Below are positions 35,023 through 43,454 of a stretch of 64,000 bases of DNA, piece after piece (position 1 is the stretch's first letter; each line of letters opens with the position of its first letter). Source of the DNA: JADGNF01 sp964582085. Lineage in GTDB: Archaea; Thermoproteota; Bathyarchaeia; Bathyarchaeales; Bathycorpusculaceae. The stretch spans positions 1 to 64,000 of the forward strand of contig CAZOPV010000009.1 of NCBI GenBank assembly GCA_964582085.1, written 5' to 3'. The notes beneath the pieces were generated by a model, which saw only the letters and a list, made by a program, of their open reading frames with translations, ran no database searches and was not told the DNA's origin. The position numbers were made by a program, and so were the translations under genes.

Positions 35023-35846
35023 GACTTTCGCCCTCGTTTCCACTTCTGCCACTCATCAAAAGACAGGGATATGGGCACAGAAACTGCTTGCTGATTTAAT
35101 TTGACCACAGGTTTATCTGCTGGTTTGATGTAGATTTCTTCTTCCAGATGAAGCAACTCTAAAGTTGCGTAGCCGTATGTCACTAGAAAACTAGTTAAAT
35201 ACGCTCGATTTACGGTCTCCTCATAAGTATCAGCGCTGATGAAGTCCATATAAAATATTTTGCCATTTACACCTTCTTGTTGGACTTTATCTTTTAGTTG
35301 ACGCCAGTAACGTTCCAATTCTGCACTGAAAGCTTCATCCCGCAGGATACTCTGATCAACTAATTCACCACGCGGTGCTATTTCAGGCTTAACTTCAGGC
35401 ACACTTAATGTTGGCCATCTTTCCTTCAGCGGAGCCAAAGCAGCCCAGTAATGCAATGCGTCAGTTAAACTTCTCAAGGTAACCTGTTCCACCTCTACCA
35501 ATGGATGCCATGCCTTCAAAAACGCCGCCACCAACTCGTTGTTGGACTTCTGCAGAATTTTTTCTTCCATCAAAAGTGGGTCAGTATACAATGATGTAGT
35601 TCTTTGTTTTACCCATTCGCTTTGCAGTTTTATAACTGATGCTAAATGATAAATTACTTCAGAGTCCAAGTTAAGTTCTTCGGGCTGATTCCAGTTTGGA
35701 AAATATTCTTGTATAACACGGATCACTTCATTTACGTTTAGCAAAAATGGATCTGCTTTGTGGGCTTCGATGTTACTCATCATCTCTATAAGACGCTGCA
35801 GTTTATCTTTCCCTATTTTCTTTTCGTTTTGGCTGTAAGTCGGCAT
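35019..35846 (-). CDS. Kleisin-like (ScpA-type) subunit of an SMC complex
   Basis: A 275-residue protein. Residues 30-95 (DPFLLNVNEVIRVIQEYF, LNLDSEVIYHLASVIKLQSE) follow the ScpA pattern in which an aliphatic helix and an L-D-x-x-S-E segment bind the SMC neck. Residues 195-250 (FYMDFISADTYEETVNRAYL, YATLELLHLEEEIYIK) resemble the C-terminal winged helix that binds the SMC head. Its ATG overlaps the SMC gene's stop (TGATG). A bridging subunit of a condensin-like ring is proposed; the similarity is judged by eye. Confidence 0.6.
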   Translation of the reverse strand: MPTYSQNEKKIGKDKLQRLIEMMSNIEAHKADPFLLNVNEVIRVIQEYFPNWNQPEELNLDSEVIYHLASVIKLQSEWVKQRTTSLYTDPLLMEEKILQKSNNELVAAFLKAWHPLVEVEQVTLRSLTDALHYWAALAPLKERWPTLSVPEVKPEIAPRGELVDQSILRDEAFSAELERYWRQLKDKVQQEGVNGKIFYMDFISADTYEETVNRAYLTSFLVTYGYATLELLHLEEEIYIKPADKPVVKLNQQAVSVPISLSFDEWQKWKRGRKS

Positions 35847-37731
35847 CAGACAACCTCTTTAGCTGTTGATTTTCCTTCTACGTTCTGAACTACGATTATG
35901 TTGGCGTTTTCTTGTGCAAAAGTAACTTGACTTGGCGTAATCACGATGTACTGGGCGTTTGTGTCTTTAACGTGATTTATTAAAATTTTTGCAATCATCT
36001 CGCGGTTACGTGGATCCATATGAACGTCGTATTCGTCTACCGCTCTAAAAGGGGAGCGAACGTGTTGCTGTAAAGCTAAAAGGAAACTCATTGTGGCGGT
36101 TGTGCGTTCACCACCACTTTGAGTGTAAGCATCAAGTGGCACAGGTTTTCCTCCCTTGAAGCCTACTAGAATCTCCAGACCTGCATTTTCGATATCCTGA
36201 GCATTATTCAAACGTACTGTGCCAGTTGCCCTAGTTTGCTCCATTATCTTTTGGTACTCCAAATTCACGCGATCCAACAAATTTTGCATGACGCTACGCC
36301 ACGACTGCATACGCGCAGAAACTTCCTCTAAGGCTTTCTGGCGGTGTTCAGAGACTATGTGTGCTTTCTCTTTGAGTTCTAGGAAAAGTTTGCTGTAGAA
36401 TTCGTATTGGTGCTCGATGTCCGCAGAAATCCCTGCAAGGGCATTTAAATGTGCAGTTGTGATTCGGATTTCGTCGAGAATATCTGCGACGTTTTTAACA
36501 ACTGCAATTCGTGAACCGTGTTCTTGTGCTTTAACTGTTGCCGCGGCTAAACTGGATTTGGCTGATTTAATTGACAAAGCAACGTTGTCATAATCTATCA
36601 AAGCGCTTTCTTTTCTGTAATTCAGTAAGGCCGTTTTTATTTGGTAATCAGCAACTTTAGCTGTGAGTTTTTCTATCTCGCCGTTTAAGTTTTGCAGTTT
36701 ATTTTGGTTATCGTTTACTTCAATGAAAACTTGGGTTTGTTGTAGTTGGCAGGTTTCCACGAGTTTTTTTAGTTGCTGTGCAGTTGGTTCTGAAACTGAA
36801 CCCTCTCCGATTAGTTTTTCACATAATGAAGTGATGGCTTCGTTGTGTGCAACTTTGCGCTCCAGCTGTAACCTTTCATCAAAAAGCATTCTTAACTCTG
36901 TTTTCAGTTTAACATGCTGGTTAAGTTCTTTTTGTAAGGCATCATTGATAGCTTTTGTTTCAGCAACAATTTCGCTTAGTTTTTTCTGCACTTTTTGCAG
37001 ATTGGCTTCCAACTCTGTAACCACATTTTCTTTGAGTTCAACTTCTGCCCAAGCAAGCTCTCGCTCCAAAAATCGTCGTTTATTTTCTAGTTGCTTTTTT
37101 TCGTGGTACCTCTCGTACTGTTCGCGCCAATAGTTCAGTGTTTGTTCTGCTGATTCCAAAAGTTTGCTGACTGATTCTTCTTGGCTTAGAATACGAGTCA
37201 ATTTCTGTTGAGCAACGATAACATTTTCACGGAACGGTTCCAAACCTACAGCAGCTTCTACCATACGCAGTTTTTCGGTTGTATTTAAAACGGAGAATTG
37301 CTCCACCATGTTTTGGTGCATGATTATGAGCATGTTGTCTGGATCCACGCCGAATCGACTCAAAACATACTGCACATTCTGTTTGGTTGCTGCGCGGTTT
37401 TCTAGCTCGAACCAGTAAGTACCGTCTCTTCTAAGAACACGAGTGAGGAAATTTGGTCTTTGGCGTACTTGGGAACAGGGCGTTTTCCTCCTCGTTTGCG
37501 GTTATCCAAAACCAAGGTGACACGTGCTTGGTTTTGCCCCCAGCGAATTAGATTGCTGAGTTTCTTGCTACGCTCTGTGTACGATTGACCCAAACCCACG
37601 CTTATTGCTAAAAGCAAAGAACTTTTGCCTGCGCCGTTGGGTCCAACAATGAGGTTAACACGAGGTTTGAAAGTTACCCTAGCATACTCATAGCTCATGA
37701 AATTTTCCAAAATAACCTCTGTTATTAACAT
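35846..37731 (-). pseudogene. Compact SMC-like ATPase (Smc5/6-like) with a frameshift
   Basis: Two frames form one gene. The N-part (37731 to about 37460) has IVGPNGAGKSSLLLAISVGLG and LSNLIRWGQNQARVTL. The second frame continues in register (FLTRVLRRDGTYWFELENRA) and, after a coiled coil of about 350 residues, ends with TQSGGERTTATMSFLLALQQ, FRAVDEYDVHMDPRNRE and YIVITPSQV. Joined, it is about 628 residues, half the SMC length, with no visible hinge or zinc hook. QSGGER plus PFRxVDE and MDPRNRE match Smc5. A single 1-base change near 37448-37465 breaks the gene; it may be real or an assembly error. Confidence 0.7.
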
Positions 37732-37957
37732 TGGAGCATTTTGCCTCTGCGCTGGAACAGGTTACTTTAGGTTAAAAACGCCTTATTAAAACAGTTTGAC
37801 ACATTTAAGATATAATTTTTGATTAACCTATGACGATTTTTAGCTCCACTTCGAAAATAACCACTCATTTGAAATCTTTGTTACCCAAGCAGAGCTATCT
37901 ACACCTTTATATTATTTGGAACACCACTATTTTACACTAAAACTGAAAGTGATAAAA

Positions 37958-38941
37958 ATGGTGACCTTGAGAGCATTAGCTCCTTCGTTAACTCGTATAA
38001 CAGTTGCTGGCGCAGTTGGCGCTGCACTTCACATTGGCCAAGGAAACTGTGACCTCATCGATGATCAAGCCGTAGAGTTCTCCCGTGCAGTACTTCACCA
38101 AACAGATATCGAAGGAGAAGTTATTTGTTGTGAAGGACCAAAAGATAACGCCCCAAGTTTTGCATATCGCGAAAAAGTTGGCACCGGAAAAGGCCCAAAA
38201 GTAGAGTTTGTTATTGACCCGGTAGACGGAACAACCGCTGCCAGTAAAGGCAGAAAAGACGCCATATCAGCCCTTGCGTGTGCACCAGCTGGCTGCTTCC
38301 AGATTTTGCCTGATGATGGCTACTACTTTAAAGTTGCTACTGACTACCATAGTGTAGGAAAAATCTCTTTGGATATGTCTATAGAGGAAATTGTGCATAC
38401 TGTAGCAGCAGCAAAAGGGTTACCGCTGGCTAACTTTACTGTAATTATGCTTGAAAGAGAACGGCACTTAGACCTTCTATCAAGACTTCGCAAGCTCGGT
38501 GTACGCATAATTCTCATTCCTGACGGCGATATCGCTGGAGCAGTGGTCAGCTGCATGCCTAATTCTGGCGTTGACTTGCTTATAGGTGCAGGTGCTGGAC
38601 CTGAAGCCACAATTGCTGCTACTGCAGTGAAGTGTTTGGGTGGAACTATGCTTGTAAAGGTTTGGCAAGATAAGAAAGACGACAAAAACCGATTAAAACG
38701 TCTACAGGCAAGTGGTGTTGATATAGAGAAATCTTACAATCAAGATGAACTTGCTAAGGGCAATGAGTTGGTTTTTGCGGCATCAGGTATCACCAAAGGT
38801 GAACTGCTCAATGGTGTGACTTTGCTTCCTGACGGGGCAATTGTTCATTCCATCTGCATGCGTTTGCCCAGTGGAACTTTGGAGAGATCTGAAACTACTT
38901 TACACTTCAAGGGGCATCCTGTGTATAAGCAGTTCCTATAA
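37958..38941 (+). CDS. glpX: Fructose-1,6-bisphosphatase class II
   Basis: A 327-residue GlpX-type phosphatase. Metal-binding acidic residues are in NCDLIDDQAVEF, the signature is FVIDPVDGTTAASKG, and the C-terminal motif is GITKGELLNGV. It hydrolyses fructose 1,6-bisphosphate in gluconeogenesis. The ATG at 37958 (MVTLRALAP) matches family N-termini; a frame from 37916 adds 14 unlikely residues. It diverges from the SMC-like gene. Archaea more often use the bifunctional aldolase/phosphatase, so a GlpX enzyme is noteworthy. Confidence 0.9.
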   Translation: MVTLRALAPSLTRITVAGAVGAALHIGQGNCDLIDDQAVEFSRAVLHQTDIEGEVICCEGPKDNAPSFAYREKVGTGKGPKVEFVIDPVDGTTAASKGRKDAISALACAPAGCFQILPDDGYYFKVATDYHSVGKISLDMSIEEIVHTVAAAKGLPLANFTVIMLERERHLDLLSRLRKLGVRIILIPDGDIAGAVVSCMPNSGVDLLIGAGAGPEATIAATAVKCLGGTMLVKVWQDKKDDKNRLKRLQASGVDIEKSYNQDELAKGNELVFAASGITKGELLNGVTLLPDGAIVHSICMRLPSGTLERSETTLHFKGHPVYKQFL

Positions 38942-38994
38942 ACGTAAAAATTCTTGAAGTTTTGTACCATTTTTTTCTCGTCTTAATTTGATGA

Positions 38995-39417
38995 TTACCT
39001 TGAGGATAAACCTAACGTTCTGTCGAGAGTTTGGGCAACTTCTACGAGATTTTCAAACAGGCGTGTTAGGTCGCGTTGAATCTCTTCGACAGTATTTTTT
39101 ATGCTTCGTTCTCTAAGTTTATATTCTCCTTCATGGAAAATTACCAATCCACTTTTAATCATCTTATTGAGGTGATGGATCATGGTGCCTCTTGTTAAAC
39201 CGACCTTTTCAGCTAATTCATCGCTTGTTAATCCTTTATTATACACTGTTGCTTCTACGAGAGCCTTGAAAATGAGAAAAGCAGTTTTTTTCTTGTCTCT
39301 TGATTCTAAAAATCCGAATGTTCTGCAAATCCATTCGAGGTCAGTTTCATATTCGATGGTTGGAGGTTTTCTGACTGATAATAGTACATATTCAGCTAGT
39401 GATTCCTCGTTTAGCAT
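38995..39417 (-). CDS. ArsR-type winged-helix regulator beside hsp20
   Basis: A 140-residue protein with a winged helix in its centre (NKGLTSDELAEKVGLTRGTM, recognition helix; HHLNKMIKSGLVIFHEG, wing) and helical ends for dimerisation. TATA-like TTTAAATTT (39446-39438 on the minus strand) places transcription at the ATG 39417, so it is probably leaderless. It is divergent from hsp20 and separated from it by two palindromes, which suggests a heat-shock repressor comparable in context to Phr of Pyrococcus. That function is inferred. Confidence 0.75.
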   Translation of the reverse strand: MLNEESLAEYVLLSVRKPPTIEYETDLEWICRTFGFLESRDKKKTAFLIFKALVEATVYNKGLTSDELAEKVGLTRGTMIHHLNKMIKSGLVIFHEGEYKLRERSIKNTVEEIQRDLTRLFENLVEVAQTLDRTLGLSSR

Positions 39418-39455
39418 AGGTGGTTACGCCTCTTTGGTAAATTTAAAGTCTTCTT

Positions 39456-39472
39456 GTTAATTAATAATTAAC
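39456..39472. promoter_or_regulatory. Palindrome upstream of the hsp20-linked regulator
   Basis: GTTAATTA-A-TAATTAAC is a perfect 17-bp palindrome just beyond the TATA box of the regulator gene, on its upstream side. It is a candidate operator. Confidence 0.5.
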
Positions 39473-39565
39473 ATAGTAGATTTTAAATATTTTTCGTGAA
39501 TTGTGGCTTCATTGTTGGCATTTCCCAGCTAAGCAGCAAAAAATTTTTAAGCTAGTAATTGCAAT

Positions 39566-39588
39566 CTATACAAATTGATGTTGTATAG
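39566..39588. promoter_or_regulatory. Inverted repeat at the hsp20 transcription start
   Basis: CTATACAA (39566-39573) and TTGTATAG (39581-39588) are perfect 8-bp arms with a 7-bp spacer. The nearest TATA-like box (TTTTTAAG, 39544-39551) predicts transcription start near 39574, inside the repeat, so a bound regulator would block initiation of hsp20. Confidence 0.55.
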
Positions 39589-39603
39589 TTGAGGTGGTTA
39601 ACT

Positions 39604-40134
39604 ATGGTGGAAGAAAAAATGAAAAAGAAAGCAAACATAACTCCTGCATCAACAGGAACATCTTTAGCAATACGTACTGACCCATTTGGGCTATCTAGAA
39701 GCATAGACAGCATCTTTGATGAGTTTCGCAGATCCTTTGACGACATAATGCGACCATTCTTTCCGTGGACAACCGATATAGAACAAACCATGCAGTTGCC
39801 TGCAAGATATGCTCCTGTTGACCTCGTTGACAATGGTGACTCCTATACTATAACCGCGGAACTTCCAGGATTTAACAAAGATCAAGTCGAAGTTCACGTC
39901 AACAAAGACGGTTTGTCAATAAGAGCCGAATGCAAAGAGGAAAAAGAAGAAAAAAGCAAAAACTACCTGCACCGCGAAAGAGCATACTCGACAATGCAGC
40001 GCTTTATCGCTTTCCCTGAAGAAGTCATTCCTGCAAAAGTCGAGGGTTCAATGAAGGACGGCGTGCTGGAGTTAAAAGTTCCAAAGAAGGAACCCAAACC
40101 AGAAGAAAAACCCCACAAAGTGGCGTTGAAGTAA
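39604..40134 (+). CDS. hsp20: Hsp20/alpha-crystallin small heat-shock protein
   Basis: A 176-residue small chaperone. The alpha-crystallin domain (about 70-165) contains YAPVDLVDNGDSYTITAELP, a Glu-rich loop (ECKEEKEEKSKNYLHRERAY) and FPEEVIPAKVEGSMKDGVLE, ending with PKKEPKP. It holds unfolding proteins in the cytoplasm. The ATG at 39604 follows GAGGTGG by six bases, which decides against the TTG at 39589. It is divergent from a winged-helix regulator and shares a palindromic control region with it. Confidence 0.93.
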   Translation: MVEEKMKKKANITPASTGTSLAIRTDPFGLSRSIDSIFDEFRRSFDDIMRPFFPWTTDIEQTMQLPARYAPVDLVDNGDSYTITAELPGFNKDQVEVHVNKDGLSIRAECKEEKEEKSKNYLHRERAYSTMQRFIAFPEEVIPAKVEGSMKDGVLELKVPKKEPKPEEKPHKVALK

Positions 40135-40179
40135 TTATCATCTCCCCTTTTTTATTTTTAAGACAGATGTTGATAAATT

Positions 40180-40854
40180 ATGACGGATAAATCTCAAATA
40201 GATTTGATTTTTTCAATCTTAGAAAACCCTGTTCGCAGAAAGATAATTAAACGGTTAAGTCAGCAACCAAGTTATGCACTTGAAATAGCCAAGGAATTAG
40301 GTCTTGGGCAACAACTTGTTACAACTCACTTGTCTATAATGGAACGTGAAGGGTTTGTTTCTTCGAATATGAAGACAAGCCCTGTTGGACCCAAACGGCG
40401 ATTATATTTTCTAAAGCAATCTGGCTGTTTGACAGTAAGTTTTGGACCACATTTATACAGCGAACAGTTGAGAGGTTTTGACAGTCTTCCCACTAAAATA
40501 TCTCAAGACGCCACCAAATTTTTGGATAAACTTAAGGAAATAAAGCAAAACAGGAGTGAAAAACTGGATTTGCTGTCAAAGTTGATTGCTGAGGTTGACG
40601 AAAAACTGTTAACGCTTGAAACTGAAAAGATAGTGCTTCTGCATATTAGAAATATGGCTATGAAAAAAGCAAGCGAAGAGTTGGCAACTCAAGAAAAATT
40701 GCCTCATGAGAGACGAATTATGCATTTTATAATAGATGAACGCTGTACCGACGTGGAAAAGATTTCAGATGCTTTGAACTTGAAGGAATCGACAATACGT
40801 TGTGTACTTGAAAAATTAAAACACGGCTCTACAGAACGAAGGCAGCTTTTATAA
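40180..40854 (+). CDS. ArsR family transcriptional regulator
   Basis: A 224-residue regulator. The ArsR-type winged helix is ILENPVRRKIIKRLSQQPSY, then ALEIAKELGLGQQLVTTHLS and wing KRRLYFLKQSG (about 12-90). A helical region (120-170) and a second HTH-like segment (ERCTDVEKISDALNLKES) follow. It lies 45 bp after hsp20 and may share its transcript. It also lies ahead of an ECF-like transporter gene with a palindromic promoter. Confidence 0.8.
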   Translation: MTDKSQIDLIFSILENPVRRKIIKRLSQQPSYALEIAKELGLGQQLVTTHLSIMEREGFVSSNMKTSPVGPKRRLYFLKQSGCLTVSFGPHLYSEQLRGFDSLPTKISQDATKFLDKLKEIKQNRSEKLDLLSKLIAEVDEKLLTLETEKIVLLHIRNMAMKKASEELATQEKLPHERRIMHFIIDERCTDVEKISDALNLKESTIRCVLEKLKHGSTERRQLL

Positions 40855-41001
40855 AAATATAGAAGTGGGGGAAAATAGAACCAAATTTTTGTCTGAGGAT
40901 GTTTTGTAAATTGCCACCACATTTATTCCGCGAGTATCTATAAATGCAACAAGAATAGTCAGATTTGTGTTTTTGCGTGAAATAAGGAAAGTTTTATTAG
41001 T

Positions 41002-41021
41002 CAATGTAAAAAATTACATTG
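41002..41021. promoter_or_regulatory. Inverted repeat in the ECF-like transporter promoter
   Basis: CAATGTAA-AAAA-TTACATTG is a perfect 20-bp inverted repeat. A TATA-like TTTTATTA (40992-40999) predicts transcription start inside it, near 41020, the position of a repressor operator. Confidence 0.5.
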
Positions 41022-41043
41022 CATTGCAAATAAGTACTAATCG

Positions 41044-41841
41044 GTGAATGTGCAAATGAGTAACTTTAGCAAGATTCCAAACAGAACAAAATTAATCGCC
41101 GTTGTAGCTGTGTTCTCTGCAGTATACACAGTTCTTCGTTTACTACAGACAATACCTATGATAGGAGTTGAAGGTGGCAGGTTTTCCCTATCCGACATGA
41201 TTGCCCCCATTTACGGCGTTATACTGGGACCATATATCGGCGGAGCCAGTGTAATTTTTGGTTCTTTTCTGGCAATTGCTTTGGGGCGTCCCGTGTCTTT
41301 TATGTTTCTTGATTTTCTACCTGCGTTCGTAAACTGTGTTGCATTAGGCTTTTTGGTAAAGCGTAAGTGGTTAGCAGTGGTTGCTTTGAATGCTGTTTTG
41401 CTTGTGGTTTTTATTGTGAATCCTTTAACAACGGTGTTCATTAACATTGGCGGTGTTGCCATACCCTTTGCGTGGCTTCATATTGTAGCATTTGCAGTTC
41501 TTGTTTCGCCTTTAGGTTATAAGGCTGGCAAGTGGGTTGAAAGTCTTAAGCCCACCAAACTTACTGTAGGGTTGGGTATTTTGGCTTTTGTTGGTACGAT
41601 GATGCAACACCTTACAGGCAACATACTAACGGAGGTTGTACGTGGGCAAATAATGGGCGTTATGACGCCAGCTGCTTTCGATTTGATGTGGAACGCGGTT
41701 TTCTTTGTTTACCCTTGGGAAAGATTGGTGTTAATAATTTTAGCTGTAGTTGTGGGTGTGCCGTTAGTGAGAGTTCTAAAGAAGACCTTCTTCAGCTCAC
41801 CAATATTCTCCACCCAGACTAACATTCCAAAAGAAGTTTAA
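41044..41841 (+). CDS. ECF-type transporter S-component-like membrane protein
   Basis: A 265-residue protein with six or more helices. The first half resembles an ECF S-component (AVVAVFSAVYTVLRLLQTIP, FSLSDMIAPIYGVILGPYIG and the Gly/Pro loop GRPVSFMFLDFLPAF), which captures vitamins or metals. The second half adds helices around 120-250. Energising EcfA/EcfT subunits are not in this window. GTG 41044 or ATG 41056 are possible starts; GGTGA (41042-41046) favours the ATG. The promoter palindrome suggests substrate-dependent control. Confidence 0.65.
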   Translation: MNVQMSNFSKIPNRTKLIAVVAVFSAVYTVLRLLQTIPMIGVEGGRFSLSDMIAPIYGVILGPYIGGASVIFGSFLAIALGRPVSFMFLDFLPAFVNCVALGFLVKRKWLAVVALNAVLLVVFIVNPLTTVFINIGGVAIPFAWLHIVAFAVLVSPLGYKAGKWVESLKPTKLTVGLGILAFVGTMMQHLTGNILTEVVRGQIMGVMTPAAFDLMWNAVFFVYPWERLVLIILAVVVGVPLVRVLKKTFFSSPIFSTQTNIPKEV

Positions 41842-41861
41842 AATAGACAGCAGTGAACACT

Positions 41862-43433
41862 TCACTTAATTATTTTTTTGAACAGTTTGCTGTCCTGGAT
41901 GTATTCTTTTCCTGTGTTTAGAGCAATTTCAGCTTTTGCCAATTCATTACCCAAGTATGCAGCGTGATCCAGTCTTGTGACTAAACCTAAATCGATAATT
42001 TTTGAATAGATATTTTCCGCGTTTTCCCCTTTGATTATTTTTGAGGGTTTATCCATTTTTGCTGTGTTAAAATGAATTGCCACAATGTTTTTTCCGCTGT
42101 GGTCTACTAAAATTTTGAACATGCCAGCACTATCTAGTGTGGCAGGTCCAGTTTTTTCTTTTACTTCAATTACATCTGCATCTAACTCGATTTTTTTGTT
42201 GTATGGTTCTTCTCTTTTTAACTTGTCCTTCAAAACAAGCAGATTTATGCCAAGGTCTTTGGGTACTGTGCCGCGTTTTTTTGATAGAAACATCATCTGA
42301 GAGGCAACGACTTCTTCTTGGACGGAACCCTTAGCTTTGTCGCTTTTCTCAGTGGCTAAAATTATGCTTGCATCAACCTCTGAAGCGAGTCGCGTAAGAA
42401 TGGCATTGACTCCGATAGAGTCAGCATCAATTAACTCTGTCACGTTAGAGACTCCTACGAATAGAGGTACTGTCGGATTTCTGTTTGCAAATTCGCGGTA
42501 TGCAATCATTGATTCCAAAAGGTTTGAGGGTTCCAAAACTAGGTCCGCTACGATTTTTGTTACTCCAAGTTTGTTTGCTTTCTGAATTATGTCTTCGAGG
42601 AAATGTACTCTTTCTTCGGCCTTCTTTGGGAAGTAGCCTTCCTTTTGGTTAGTAGGAATTGCCACAACTGCAACATCCCTCACGTATGACGCTATTTTTT
42701 CTATGTTGCCTGCGTCTAAGCTTAAAACAAGGTCTGCTCCTGCAGAAACCGCGGCTTGAATTTCCTTTGGGTCTAACGAGTCTATACTTACCACGGTGTT
42801 GACGGCTTGTTTCACTGCCAAAACGGCGCGTTTGGCATCTACAGGACGGCGTTCGCCTGCTATCATGCCTACATCGATTATGCTTGCGCCTACACTTACA
42901 AAATATTTCGCAAGGCTTTGAATTTCCTCATTAGGCATCAATGCAGCGTCAACGATTTCCGCCATAACCCGCATAGGGAAATCTTTGCCAAGCGCTAGAT
43001 CTTTAATTAGCATGTTACCGGGCTTTTTGAGCAGAAGTGGGCGTTTTTTCTCTACGCTTTCGAGTTCTTCTAGTGCTTTCTGCTCGAGTTTTTCTTTTAA
43101 GAGTTCACAGGCAGGGGTCACCGTTGAAAGGGTAACCTCGTTCATCATGTCTAGTATTGTAGGCAGGTCAGCAGCGTACTTTGGACCCTTAAAAGCGGGG
43201 ACGCCTACAGCATCAGAAACGGTTTTCACGTTGCCTCGTACCAATCCAGGAACAAGTATTACGTCGAAATCTTTGGTTTTTTCTTCTTTCACCACTCGAG
43301 TTATGTTTTCAGGGGTCAAGAAAGCTGCTATTGGACTTTTTAAGGCGAGAATTTGAGTTTTAACTTTACTTTTTTGCGCATAGGTTTTTACCAAGTCTTT
43401 CGCGAGTTGACCTGTGATTAAGAGTACTTTCAC
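41862..43433 (-). CDS. Dihydropteroate synthase-related protein (methanopterin-type)
   Basis: A 523-residue protein. An N-terminal nucleotide-binding-like part (1-140) is followed by a pterin-binding TIM barrel (about 150-400) with SVGASIIDVGMIAGERRP, VVSIDSLDPKEIQAAVSAGA and KIVADLVLEPSN, then a C-terminal domain. This architecture is that of the archaeal DHPS-like proteins linked to tetrahydromethanopterin rather than folate. It is third in line with beta-RFAP synthase and DUF447, all on the minus strand 22 and 17 bp apart or overlapping. The true reaction is uncertain. Confidence 0.85.
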   Translation of the reverse strand: MKVLLITGQLAKDLVKTYAQKSKVKTQILALKSPIAAFLTPENITRVVKEEKTKDFDVILVPGLVRGNVKTVSDAVGVPAFKGPKYAADLPTILDMMNEVTLSTVTPACELLKEKLEQKALEELESVEKKRPLLLKKPGNMLIKDLALGKDFPMRVMAEIVDAALMPNEEIQSLAKYFVSVGASIIDVGMIAGERRPVDAKRAVLAVKQAVNTVVSIDSLDPKEIQAAVSAGADLVLSLDAGNIEKIASYVRDVAVVAIPTNQKEGYFPKKAEERVHFLEDIIQKANKLGVTKIVADLVLEPSNLLESMIAYREFANRNPTVPLFVGVSNVTELIDADSIGVNAILTRLASEVDASIILATEKSDKAKGSVQEEVVASQMMFLSKKRGTVPKDLGINLLVLKDKLKREEPYNKKIELDADVIEVKEKTGPATLDSAGMFKILVDHSGKNIVAIHFNTAKMDKPSKIIKGENAENIYSKIIDLGLVTRLDHAAYLGNELAKAEIALNTGKEYIQDSKLFKKIIK

Positions 43434-43454
43434 GTCGGCTCTTTCCTTGCGTTA

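Noticed and set aside
34375..37731. A Wadjet (JetABCD) plasmid-defence locus
   Set aside because: The TOPRIM nuclease subunit JetD is not encoded nearby and the ATPase head resembles Smc5/6, so only the three-part ring is supported.
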